The position numbers were made by a program, and so were the translations under genes. From the NCBI GenBank assembly GCA_041552055.1, contig JBFELO010000227.1, forward strand, positions 1 to 5,514: a DNA stretch of 5,514 nucleotides. Direction: 5' to 3'. A model generated the notes under the pieces. That model was not told the DNA's origin. It ran no database searches and was given only the letters and a program-made list of their open reading frames with translations. The DNA comes from JBFELO01 sp041552055. GTDB lineage: Bacteria; Acidobacteriota; Thermoanaerobaculia; Thermoanaerobaculales; Sulfomarinibacteraceae. The stretch's first letter is position 1. Every line of letters starts with the position of its first letter. Below, piece after piece: positions 1 through 5,350 of the stretch.

Positions 1-36
1 CCTCATCCTCATCCTCATCCTCATCGTCATTGTCAT
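1..36. repeat. CCTCAT hexamer tandem array at the window edge
   Basis: Four perfect CCTCAT units (1-24) are followed by two degenerate units, CGTCAT and TGTCAT. The array probably extends past the left edge, so its true length is unknown. Read on the minus strand in one frame it would encode an acidic Asp/Glu run. That frame stays open upstream but has no good start in the visible sequence. I treat it as an intergenic microsatellite, with the edge of a minus-strand gene as a weaker alternative. Confidence 0.8.
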
Positions 37-460
37 CGAAACTGCTCCCTGTACAGAACACGGGACTCGGTCCGCTTGCCCGTGATGGGATTGCGAGGGC
101 GCCGACGCGCCATCTCCCCAGTGCGCTTTCCGAGGGAGCCCCGTCAACACGGTCTCGTTTGCTTCGACTGCCTAACACTCGAGGCGGTCTTCTCCCTGCG
201 CGCCCCCCGCGGGTGCCCCCTTAGATAATGCTGGGACTCAACGGGCCGTCCCACCCCGGTGAGGGTGCTCCCAACATTGTCAAAGACGGCACCCCGCAGA
301 TCGTGCCCTGTTCGGTCAGCCTGCCCAACGATCCCCAGTCGTGATGGGGTTTCAGCCAGCACCAAGGCGCATAATGGGTGCGAGAGATCCCATCGCACAT
401 GCCCAGCGGAGTGCCTCTCCATTCCACAGCAATGCGCGCAGTGAAGTGCTTCCACGTAAG
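37..460. other. Non-coding leader upstream of the glycosyltransferase gene
   Basis: No believable gene is seen here. Open frames on both strands give compositionally biased peptides rich in Arg, Pro and Ser, typical of chance frames in GC-rich DNA. The stretch contains the first TTGACAAT-type palindrome (211-298). The glycosyltransferase frame is open back to an ATG at 341, but the extra 40 residues (starting MMGFQPAPRR) are polar and precede a typical N-terminal membrane anchor, so I regard 341-460 as untranslated. No convincing promoter pair was found. Confidence 0.6.
211..298. repeat. Imperfect palindromic repeat, TTGACAAT family, copy 1
   Basis: The arms at 211-235 and 270-294 are reverse complements at 20 of 25 positions and enclose a 34-base centre. 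The right part, 270-298 (CCCAACATTGTCAA then a tail ending in GGCACCCCGCA), matches 3115-3143 at 27 of 29 bases. The left arm reads GGGTGCCCCC then TTAGATAATGCTGGG and is the more decayed arm. The centre differs from copy 2. This looks like an interspersed intergenic palindrome, either REP-like or a small non-autonomous element. It has the same orientation as copy 2. Confidence 0.75.
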
Positions 461-2683
461 ATGGTGGGGATGGTGTTCGGTTTCGGAAACGCAGGCGGGG
501 GGGGTCCTCGGCGCACCGGCCTCTGGCTGCTGTTCGCGCTCCTCCTGTGGCTCGCGGCCACTGTGGCCCAGCGACAGACCCGGGTGGAGGTGGTCAGCGA
601 CGGCAGTCGCATCGTGGTCGACGTCGCGGGTTCGACCGCCTCCATTCCGCTGACAATCGAGTCGCTCCAACGCATCGAGATTCGGGCCATGGACTCGGTC
701 GACCCTCCCGGCGGCCGCGCCCTCGAGCTGGTGGAGGGTGAACACGTCGTGCTGGTTGAGTCTCTGCCGCCGGTGTTCCAGCTGCCACCCGGTCGGATCG
801 AACCGCTCGGCGACTGGGAGCTGGACGAGTTCGCCGGCTCGGGCGTCGTGTACTCTCGCGAGGTCGACGTGACCGGTCCGTTCACATTGCGCGCAGGCTT
901 CACCGGCCGCTTCCTCCACCATCTCACCGTGACACTGCACGGCTCGCCCACCTGCACCATCAGCTTCCGTCGGGGATGGATCAACAACGATCTGTTCATC
1001 TGGGACGCGGACGGCGTCGCGGTCGCATCAACGAGCATCGATCCCCAGCCCGGAGTGGATCTCATGGCCGTCCTCACGACCCTGGCCCGTGCCGGCGCCG
1101 CAGCGGCCCTGTTGACCGCGCTGTTCACACTGACGACCTGGCTGCCGACGCCGCAGGCACGGGCGTCGGTCGCACGATCCTCATCCGGCGGCCAGCTAGG
1201 TCTCGCCGCGGCCGTGGTGCTGGGGGCCGCCGCCGCCGGGCTGTCGATCTGGGTCGCGCGCGCGGTGCTCGAGGCGCTGCCACACTTCCCAGACACGGTG
1301 GTGTACGTCCTGCAGGCCAAGTGGCTGCTGGCAGGCCGCCTCTACCAGGAGTTGTCGACGATCCAGGAGCACCTCACCGTCCCGTTCACCTACGTGACCG
1401 CGGAGGGATGGCTGGCACACTATCCGTTCGGATGGCCGGTCCTGCTCTCGGTGGGCTTGGCCGTCGGAAAGCCATGGCTGGTGGCGCCGGTGCTCGGCGG
1501 CCTGTACACCGTGCTGCTGTACCTGGTGGGCCGCGAGCTGTATTCACGGGGGCTCGGCCTGATGACGGCAGCGCTCGCGGTGGTGTCACCGATCTCGTGC
1601 CTGCTCTTCGCCAGCCTGCTGTCACACGCCGCCGGCGCCACGCTGATTCTGCTCTCTCTCTGGCTGATGTTGGTGGCCCGCCGCCGCCAGGCACCCTGGT
1701 TGACCGTTATCGCCGGTCTCGCGTTGGGCTTCGCGTTCGGCATACGCCCGCTGGCCGCGGTGGCCGTCGCGGTCCCGGTCCTCGCGTTCGTTCTCTTCGA
1801 CCTGCGCCGACCGGCGGAAGCCCCGCGCACGCCCTGGCTGTTCGCCGGCACCACCATAGGTATCGCGATCGGGCTCGTTCCGACCTTGATCGCGAACCGC
1901 TTGATCACTGGATCGTTCCTGTCGTTCCCGTACTCCCTCGCAAAGGGCTCGATGTATTCGATCGAAAACTGGCCCTTCGGCCTGCGCAACATGGACGTCC
2001 TCCTCGCCTCGAGCCAGCCCGCGCTCTTCGGCTGGGGTTGGGGTTACGCGGCGAGCTGGTTCCTGACAGCGCTTCCGCTCGCGGTCGTCCTCGTTCCGAT
2101 CCTGCTGCGCCGACTCAATTCCTACGATGTTCTGCTGCTGGCGTGCTTCGCTACCCTGGTTCTCCTCCACCTCGGCACCCGGGCGCACGGACTCCACGGC
2201 TTCGGTCCGCGCTACTACTTCGATGGCTTCTTCGCCCTCTACCTGCTCGCGGCGCGAGGCTTCCAGGAGCTTGCGCGGATCGGTGTCGGCCCGGACGTCA
2301 CGGTGGCACGTCCGCGCTACGGCAGTCCCGCCTTCCTGATGGCCGCGACGCTCTTCGTGACCCTCAACGCCTCCGCCCTGCTGGTGCTGCCGCAACGCCT
2401 GGAGTCGTACCGCGGCTACAACCGGGTCGATGGAGCGTTGGTGCACGACATCCAGCAGCTGGACACAGATCGCGCGCTCGTTCTTTTCGGCGAATCCGAC
2501 TGGCGCAACTGGGCGATGGCGTCGCCGCTGATGGCCGGCGACGGCGGGGGGAATTTCGTGTTCGGTCAGGATCTCGAGGACAACGCGGCACTGTTTCGGT
2601 TCGCCCCCGACCGTCCGGCATACCTGTGGCTCGCGGGGAAACTGGAGCCGCTTGCCAGGAGTGGAGAAGGGGCGCGGGACTAG
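461..2683 (+). CDS. GT-C-type membrane glycosyltransferase (PMT_2/family 39-like)
   Basis: A 740-residue polytopic membrane protein, probably transferring a sugar from a polyprenyl-phosphate carrier on the outer face of the cytoplasmic membrane; the acceptor is unknown. Residues 19-36 form a first membrane anchor. About 38-195 is an extracytoplasmic, beta-rich domain. Hydrophobic segments follow near 203-227, 247-269, 325-357, 366-406, 412-446, 459-478, 528-549, 555-571, 585-600 and 622-643, then a soluble tail of about 95 residues. Family-like signatures are HFPDTVVY (275-282) with Asp278 in the first catalytic-type loop, HYPFGWP (320-326), LLSHAAG (386-392), GIRPLAA (427-433) and GPRYYFDG (582-589). 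GT-C enzymes often carry Asp-Glu in that loop; here it is Asp-Thr. The ATG at 461 is chosen because it places the anchor near the N-terminus; the ribosome site is weak (GTAAG), and ATG 470 or 341 are alternatives. The gene stands alone, with repeats on both sides. The fold class is fairly sure, the substrate is not. Confidence 0.82.
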   Translation: MVGMVFGFGNAGGGGPRRTGLWLLFALLLWLAATVAQRQTRVEVVSDGSRIVVDVAGSTASIPLTIESLQRIEIRAMDSVDPPGGRALELVEGEHVVLVESLPPVFQLPPGRIEPLGDWELDEFAGSGVVYSREVDVTGPFTLRAGFTGRFLHHLTVTLHGSPTCTISFRRGWINNDLFIWDADGVAVASTSIDPQPGVDLMAVLTTLARAGAAAALLTALFTLTTWLPTPQARASVARSSSGGQLGLAAAVVLGAAAAGLSIWVARAVLEALPHFPDTVVYVLQAKWLLAGRLYQELSTIQEHLTVPFTYVTAEGWLAHYPFGWPVLLSVGLAVGKPWLVAPVLGGLYTVLLYLVGRELYSRGLGLMTAALAVVSPISCLLFASLLSHAAGATLILLSLWLMLVARRRQAPWLTVIAGLALGFAFGIRPLAAVAVAVPVLAFVLFDLRRPAEAPRTPWLFAGTTIGIAIGLVPTLIANRLITGSFLSFPYSLAKGSMYSIENWPFGLRNMDVLLASSQPALFGWGWGYAASWFLTALPLAVVLVPILLRRLNSYDVLLLACFATLVLLHLGTRAHGLHGFGPRYYFDGFFALYLLAARGFQELARIGVGPDVTVARPRYGSPAFLMAATLFVTLNASALLVLPQRLESYRGYNRVDGALVHDIQQLDTDRALVLFGESDWRNWAMASPLMAGDGGGNFVFGQDLEDNAALFRFAPDRPAYLWLAGKLEPLARSGEGARD

Positions 2684-2698
2684 CCCGCCCACCCATCC

Positions 2699-2726
2699 GT
2701 CGCTTGTCGCTGGCTGCTGGTCGCTG
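2699..2726. repeat. Heptamer tandem run, GTCGCTG type
   Basis: Four consecutive 7-base units read GTCGCTT, GTCGCTG, GCTGCTG and GTCGCTG. The run begins 15 bases after the glycosyltransferase stop codon. A second heptamer run of different sequence lies 16 bases further on. Confidence 0.75.
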
Positions 2727-2742
2727 GACCGCCCGCGCGCCC

Positions 2743-2777
2743 GGGGCAAGGAGCAAGGAACAGTGACCAGGGAACAG
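2743..2777. repeat. Heptamer tandem run, GGAACAG type
   Basis: Five consecutive 7-base units read GGGGCAA, GGAGCAA, GGAACAG, TGACCAG and GGAACAG. The units drift from left to right, as expected for an old slippage-generated array. The period matches the neighbouring GTCGCTG run, but the sequence does not. Confidence 0.75.
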
Positions 2778-2802
2778 CCCCCACCCATCACAGAAAACCT
2801 CC

Positions 2803-2956
2803 TGTCATCCTGAGTGAGGAGCGAGACTTCAGGCGAGCGACGTGCGAAGGATCCCCTCAAGCAAGAGCGCCGGCGCGATTGCGTCTTCGCTCCGGAGATC
2901 GGAGGGGATTCTTCGCTCCCTCCGGCCTTTCAGACCGCCGCTCGCTCAGGATGACA
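2803..2956. repeat. Long imperfect palindrome, TGTCATCCTGAG type
   Basis: The outer 12 bases TGTCATCCTGAG (2803-2814) and CTCAGGATGACA (2945-2956) are exact reverse complements. The inner ends GAAGGATCCCCTC (2846-2858) and GAGGGGATTCTTC (2902-2914) pair with one mismatch that would be a G-U pair in RNA. Between these anchors the arms match only partly. The loop, 2859-2901, is about 43 bases. Elements with this end sequence are, from memory, a common interspersed intergenic repeat in several environmental GC-rich phyla. It could fold as a long hairpin in DNA or in read-through RNA. Confidence 0.8.
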
Positions 2957-3056
2957 CTCGTTTTCGGTTAGGCGCGCAGCCCCGCGCGCGACGCAGCCTC
3001 TCAATAGGTCAGACCTTCGAAGCAGCAATGCGCCAACTCCCCGGCGCGCTGCCCGT

Positions 3057-3143
3057 GGCTGCCCCCTTTGACAATTTTGGGACTCGAAGCACTCTCCGGT
3101 GCGGCGACTCCGTTCCCAACATTGTCAAGAACGGCACCCCGCA
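3057..3143. repeat. Imperfect palindromic repeat, TTGACAAT family, copy 2
   Basis: The arms at 3057-3081 and 3115-3139 are reverse complements at 19 of 25 positions. The core TTGACAATTTTGGG (3068-3081) against CCCAACATTGTCAA (3115-3128) has one mismatch in 14. The right part matches copy 1 (270-298) at 27 of 29 bases, and the left part shares TGCCCCCTT and TGGGACTC with it. Upstream similarity, around CGCGC and GCCC at 3045-3056, suggests the unit may be a little longer. TTGACA resembles a -35 box, but no -10 box follows at 16-18 bases on either strand. Confidence 0.78.
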
Positions 3144-3271
3144 CGAGGCGCTGTCATCGGCCTGCGATTCGCTTTCGCCATCTGACACAGGAGGAGGTCG
3201 TTGTCTCACGATCGACCCGACTACGGCCCTCACCCCCTCATCCCCAGGTGCCGCAGGCGCCGGCCATCCCC

Positions 3272-3547
3272 TCATTCCCCTGTGACGACAGGTGGCGCAG
3301 CCCTCGGTGGCCCCACGCCGTCGATCCAGCGTGCGATCTTGGAGTCGGTGCGCTCCACGTTCGGGACATCAGCCACCCGATCGATCACGCCGTCCAGCTC
3401 CCCGATGCTGGACCCGGTCACGATGGCGACCACGTCCTGACTACCCAGCAGCGCATCGGCGTGGATCACGCCGGTGATCAGTCGCACCGCACGCAGCACC
3501 CGTTTCGGTTCACTCGTGGTGATAAAGACGTAGGCCCAGACCTCCAT
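3272..3547 (-). CDS. Stand-alone Lrp/AsnC ligand-binding (RAM) domain protein
   Basis: A 91-residue soluble protein that matches the effector-binding half of Lrp/AsnC regulators and has no DNA-binding helix-turn-helix. Residues 1-76 show the expected alternating strand and helix pattern: EVWAYVFITT, PKRVLRAVRLITGV, HADALLGSQDVVAIVTG, IGELDGVIDRVADVPNV, ERTDSKIARWI. Gly35 and Asp38 fall in the G-x-x-D turn usual for this domain. The tail, 77-91, is Pro-rich and probably disordered. In the family, such domains form dimers or larger rings and bind small molecules, often amino acids; what this one binds is unknown. The ATG is supported by GGGAGGG about five bases upstream. It lies 38 bp downstream of the lipoprotein gene on the same strand, so the two are probably co-transcribed. 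Confidence 0.82.
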   Translation of the reverse strand: MEVWAYVFITTSEPKRVLRAVRLITGVIHADALLGSQDVVAIVTGSSIGELDGVIDRVADVPNVERTDSKIARWIDGVGPPRAAPPVVTGE

Positions 3548-3551
3548 CGCG

Positions 3552-3558
3552 CCCTCCC
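3552..3558 (-). promoter_or_regulatory. Ribosome binding site of the RAM-domain gene
   Basis: On the minus strand GGGAGGG sits four bases before the ATG at 3547. It fixes the start and shows that this gene has its own translation signal even though it follows the lipoprotein gene closely. Confidence 0.7.
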
Positions 3559-3585
3559 TGATCCGATGCTACGACGAACCGAGTG

Positions 3586-4065
3586 TCACTCCAGCGCGAG
3601 CGGCAGGTCGCTGTTGCTCATGTCCAGCGCCGCCCGCCACTCGCCGTCGATCTTCTTCCAGACCACGACGTACTTGCCGACATCCTCGGTTCGACCCTCG
3701 GGTGTGTCCATGACGAACCGATAGGTGCCGCGGTCGTACGCCAGGTCGCCGGAGGCCGCGACCTCGATCTGGTCGGGCTCGAAGGCGTTGCTGATCTCCG
3801 GCACCGGCAGCCACTCGGAGAACCACGCCTCGATCCCCTCGCGTCCGACGATCATCGGCCCGTTGGCCGGCATCAGGACGGCGTCCGACGCGAAGAACGC
3901 CGCGGCCGCGGCCACGTCCCTGGCGTCCACCGCCGCCTGCCACTGCCGGTCCAGCCGGCGGATCGCCTCCTCCTCGGCCCGCAGGTCGACGGTCGATCCG
4001 CCCCCGCAGCCGAGCGATCCGACGGCAATTGCGATGACGATGAACGCGGCATGCCACAGTTTCAT
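3586..4065 (-). CDS. SnoaL/DUF4440-like exported lipoprotein
   Basis: A 159-residue protein with a lipoprotein signal peptide: Lys2, a hydrophobic stretch at 4-18, and a lipobox-like SLGC ending at Cys20. Position -3 is Ser rather than the usual Leu, so lipidation is likely but not certain. A short Gly/Ser linker follows, then one NTF2-like (SnoaL/DUF4440) domain at about 30-155. Typical features are the opening helix EEEAIRRLDRQWQAAVDARD (31-50), FFASDAVLMPANGPMIVG (57-74), KYVVVWKKIDGEWRAALD (131-148) and the NSD ending (151-153). These cone-shaped folds either bind small ligands or catalyse simple isomerase or hydrolase reactions, and no active site can be assigned here. GGAGGT lies five bases before the ATG and supports this start. 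It is the first gene of a probable two-gene unit with the RAM-domain protein. Domain assignment is strong; the role is unknown. Confidence 0.88.
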   Translation of the reverse strand: MKLWHAAFIVIAIAVGSLGCGGGSTVDLRAEEEAIRRLDRQWQAAVDARDVAAAAAFFASDAVLMPANGPMIVGREGIEAWFSEWLPVPEISNAFEPDQIEVAASGDLAYDRGTYRFVMDTPEGRTEDVGKYVVVWKKIDGEWRAALDMSNSDLPLALE

Positions 4066-4070
4066 GATCC

Positions 4071-4076
4071 ACCTCC
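4071..4076 (-). promoter_or_regulatory. Ribosome binding site of the lipoprotein gene
   Basis: On the minus strand CGGAGGTGG precedes the ATG at 4065, with GGAGGT five bases from it. This is a near-consensus Shine-Dalgarno site, and it rules out the longer in-frame start further upstream. Confidence 0.75.
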
Positions 4077-4096
4077 GGGTCGTTTGCGTTGGGGAT

Positions 4097-4109
4097 CCAT
4101 GTCACATGG
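4097..4109. promoter_or_regulatory. Short palindrome CCATGTCACATGG, possible operator
   Basis: CCATGT and ACATGG are exact 6-base inverted arms around one central base. The site lies 31-44 bases upstream of the lipoprotein start codon, in the shared divergent spacer, where a regulator could bind. There is only one copy, and arms of this length can occur by chance. No promoter boxes could be placed with confidence. Confidence 0.25.
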
Positions 4110-4133
4110 TGCCCGGGTCATCGTAACCTGCCG

Positions 4134-4152
4134 CACGCCCACCGAGGGCGTG
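4134..4152. repeat. Small GC-rich hairpin in the divergent spacer
   Basis: CACGCCC (4134-4140) and GGGCGTG (4146-4152) form a perfect 7-bp stem with a 5-base loop. No T-tract follows on either strand, so it is not a standard terminator. Its right arm is part of the octamer run at 4145-4176. Confidence 0.5.
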
Positions 4153-4176
4153 AGGGCTTGGGGACTTGAGGGCACG
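4145..4176. repeat. Octamer tandem run, AGGGCTTG type
   Basis: Four 8-base units read AGGGCGTG, AGGGCTTG, GGGACTTG and AGGGCACG. The first 17 bases (4145-4161) also match the reverse complement of 4248-4264 at 15 of 17 positions. The tandem run therefore forms one arm of a larger inverted repeat enclosing about 86 bases. Confidence 0.6.
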
Positions 4177-4217
4177 AACGCAACAGCTCCGGAGAAGCCC
4201 GCACGTCCCCATGCCCA

Positions 4218-4245
4218 GCCCGGCACTCATGCACGAGTGCCGGGC
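4218..4245. repeat. Perfect 11-bp hairpin upstream of the radical SAM gene
   Basis: GCCCGGCACTC (4218-4228) and GAGTGCCGGGC (4235-4245) are exact reverse complements around the 6-base loop ATGCAC. The hairpin ends 57 bases before the ATG at 4303. It could be a leader-RNA structure affecting the radical SAM gene, or another intergenic repeat. It lacks a following U-run, so a simple intrinsic terminator is unlikely. Confidence 0.6.
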
Positions 4246-4302
4246 GGCCAAGCCCCCACGCCCCCCTTGCCATCCGCGGCCACTTCGCCCAACATCGTTG
4301 CC

Positions 4303-5262
4303 ATGGCTCAACCACCAAGACCTTGGCGTGCAGGCTACGCGGCACTGGCACGCACCGGCGAGATCGACGATCGCGTCGACCGGCTCGAGGAGCTGCTCGC
4401 GGACTGTACCGTGTGCCCGCGCTCGTGCCGCGTCGACCGCCACGCAGAACTCGGCGAGTGTGCAACCGGCGCCGAGGCGGTGATCGCCTCCTGGAGCCCC
4501 CACCACGGTGAGGAGCCGGTGATCTCGGCCCACCGCGGCTCCGGCACCGTGTTTCTCGCCAACTGCAACCTCAGATGTGCGTTCTGCCAGAACCACGACA
4601 TCTCGCAGCGGCCGCAGGACTTCCTCGACAGCGAGCTGCCGGCCGAGCGACTCGCCGGGATCTTCCTCGACCTCCAGGACCGCGGCTGCCACAACATCAA
4701 CTGGGTGTCGCCGTCCCACCAAGTGCCGCAGCTGATGCGGGCCCTCGCCGTCGCCGCGCGGCGCGGTCTCTCCGTGCCCATCGTCTACAACTCGAACGGC
4801 TACGACTCGGTCCACGTCCTCGAGCTGCTCGACGGCGTCGTCGACATCTACATGCCGGACCTCAAGTACGCCGATCCGGACGAGGCCTGCCGGCTGTCCG
4901 AGGTCGACGACTACCCCATCCACGCCCGCGCCGCCCTCGCCGAGATGTACCGGCAGCTCGGCGATACGTGGCAGCTTGGCCCGGACGGCGCGCTGCAACG
5001 CGGCCTGCTGATCCGGATGCTGGTACTGCCTGACCGGCTCGCGGGCATCGAGGCCAGCATTCAGTGGGTCGCAGAGCACCTCTCCCCCAAAGTCGCCGTC
5101 TCGCTGCTCGCCCAGTACCGCCCGGCGCACCGGGTCGCCCGCGGCCACGACTACCCCGAGCTCGGCCGCCGCATCTCCGGCGACGAGTGGAAGAGCGCGG
5201 TCGAGGCCCTGCTGCGGCACATGGAGGGCGATCGGCATCACGTGCAGGGGGTGTTGTTCTAG
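4303..5262 (+). CDS. PflX-like (COG1313-type) radical SAM iron-sulfur protein
   Basis: A 319-residue soluble protein of the activating-enzyme branch of the radical SAM superfamily. CNLRCAFC (88-95) gives the CxxxCxxC motif, with Cys88, Cys92 and Cys95 binding the 4Fe-4S cluster that cleaves S-adenosylmethionine. An N-terminal Cys set, CTVCPRSC (35-42) plus Cys53 in GEC, is typical of PflX-like proteins and could hold further metal. Other family features are HHGEEPVISAHRGSGTVF (67-84), CQNHDIS (95-101), HNINWVSPSHQVP (130-142), YNSNGYDS (162-169) and DIYMPDLKYAD (181-191). The length is about normal. The substrate of PflX-type proteins is not established; by analogy with pyruvate formate-lyase activase they may modify a partner protein, but none is encoded nearby. 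The reading frame is open far upstream, but similarity begins near GYAALARTGE, which favours this ATG. There is no clear ribosome site. It is divergent from the lipoprotein gene. Relation to AmrS-type proteins is close enough to be the main alternative. Confidence 0.88.
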   Translation: MAQPPRPWRAGYAALARTGEIDDRVDRLEELLADCTVCPRSCRVDRHAELGECATGAEAVIASWSPHHGEEPVISAHRGSGTVFLANCNLRCAFCQNHDISQRPQDFLDSELPAERLAGIFLDLQDRGCHNINWVSPSHQVPQLMRALAVAARRGLSVPIVYNSNGYDSVHVLELLDGVVDIYMPDLKYADPDEACRLSEVDDYPIHARAALAEMYRQLGDTWQLGPDGALQRGLLIRMLVLPDRLAGIEASIQWVAEHLSPKVAVSLLAQYRPAHRVARGHDYPELGRRISGDEWKSAVEALLRHMEGDRHHVQGVLF

Positions 5263-5280
5263 CCCCCACGCGCCCTTCCA

Positions 5281-5301
5281 GATGCCGGATGCTCGATGCT
5301 G
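5281..5301. repeat. Heptamer tandem run, GATGCTC type
   Basis: Three 7-base units read GATGCCG, GATGCTC and GATGCTG. The run starts 18 bases after the radical SAM stop codon. It is the third heptamer run in the window and, like the GTCGCTG run, it closely follows a stop codon. Two short GGC-GGA-GCC and GGC-GAA-GCC modules follow at 5312-5332. Confidence 0.6.
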
Positions 5302-5350
5302 GACTTGTCACGGCGGAGCCGAAGGCGAAGCCGGATCCCCCACCCTCATT

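Larger units (their letters stand above)
2684..3271. other. Repeat-dense non-coding spacer
   Basis: This 588-bp gap separates two genes that converge on it from opposite strands. It contains two heptamer runs (2699-2726 and 2743-2777), a 154-bp TGTCATCCTGAG palindrome (2803-2956) and the second TTGACAAT palindrome (3057-3143). The final part, 3225-3280, is C-rich with near-repeats (CCCCTCATCCCC, CCCCTCATTCCCC) around a GC-rich dyad. Open frames here have no conserved-looking content. A purine-rich AGGAGGAGG precedes a TTG at 3201, but that frame runs antisense into the next gene. No U-tract terminator was seen for either converging gene. Confidence 0.7.

Noticed and set aside
33..113. Minus-strand 26-codon frame starting MARRRPRNPITGK, whose stop overlaps an ATG leading into the hexamer array
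   Set aside because: It is very short, the purine-rich stretch touches the ATG with no spacing, and the following frame is only a microsatellite translation. It could be real at the edge, but the evidence is too thin to annotate.
341..460. N-terminal extension of the glycosyltransferase from the ATG at 341
   Set aside because: The added 40 residues look like chance translation, and they would move the N-terminal membrane anchor away from the start. No ribosome site supports 341.
976..2766. Long plus-strand frame overlapping the glycosyltransferase in another phase
   Set aside because: Arg, Gly and Pro dominate its translation and it has no membrane or domain pattern. It is a shadow of the real gene in GC-rich sequence.
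3068..3100. TTGACA as a -35 promoter box
   Set aside because: No plausible -10 box occurs at the expected spacing on either strand. The motif is explained by the repeat, where the reverse complement recurs in the other arm.
3201..3440. Plus-strand frame from TTG 3201 preceded by AGGAGGAGG
   Set aside because: It runs antisense through the RAM-domain gene, uses a TTG start and gives a low-complexity Pro/Arg/Ser product.
3583..4302. Upstream part of the radical SAM open frame, antisense to the lipoprotein gene
   Set aside because: The minus-strand lipoprotein has clear signal, domain and ribosome-site evidence, and the plus-strand translation here shows no family similarity. The frame is open by composition only.
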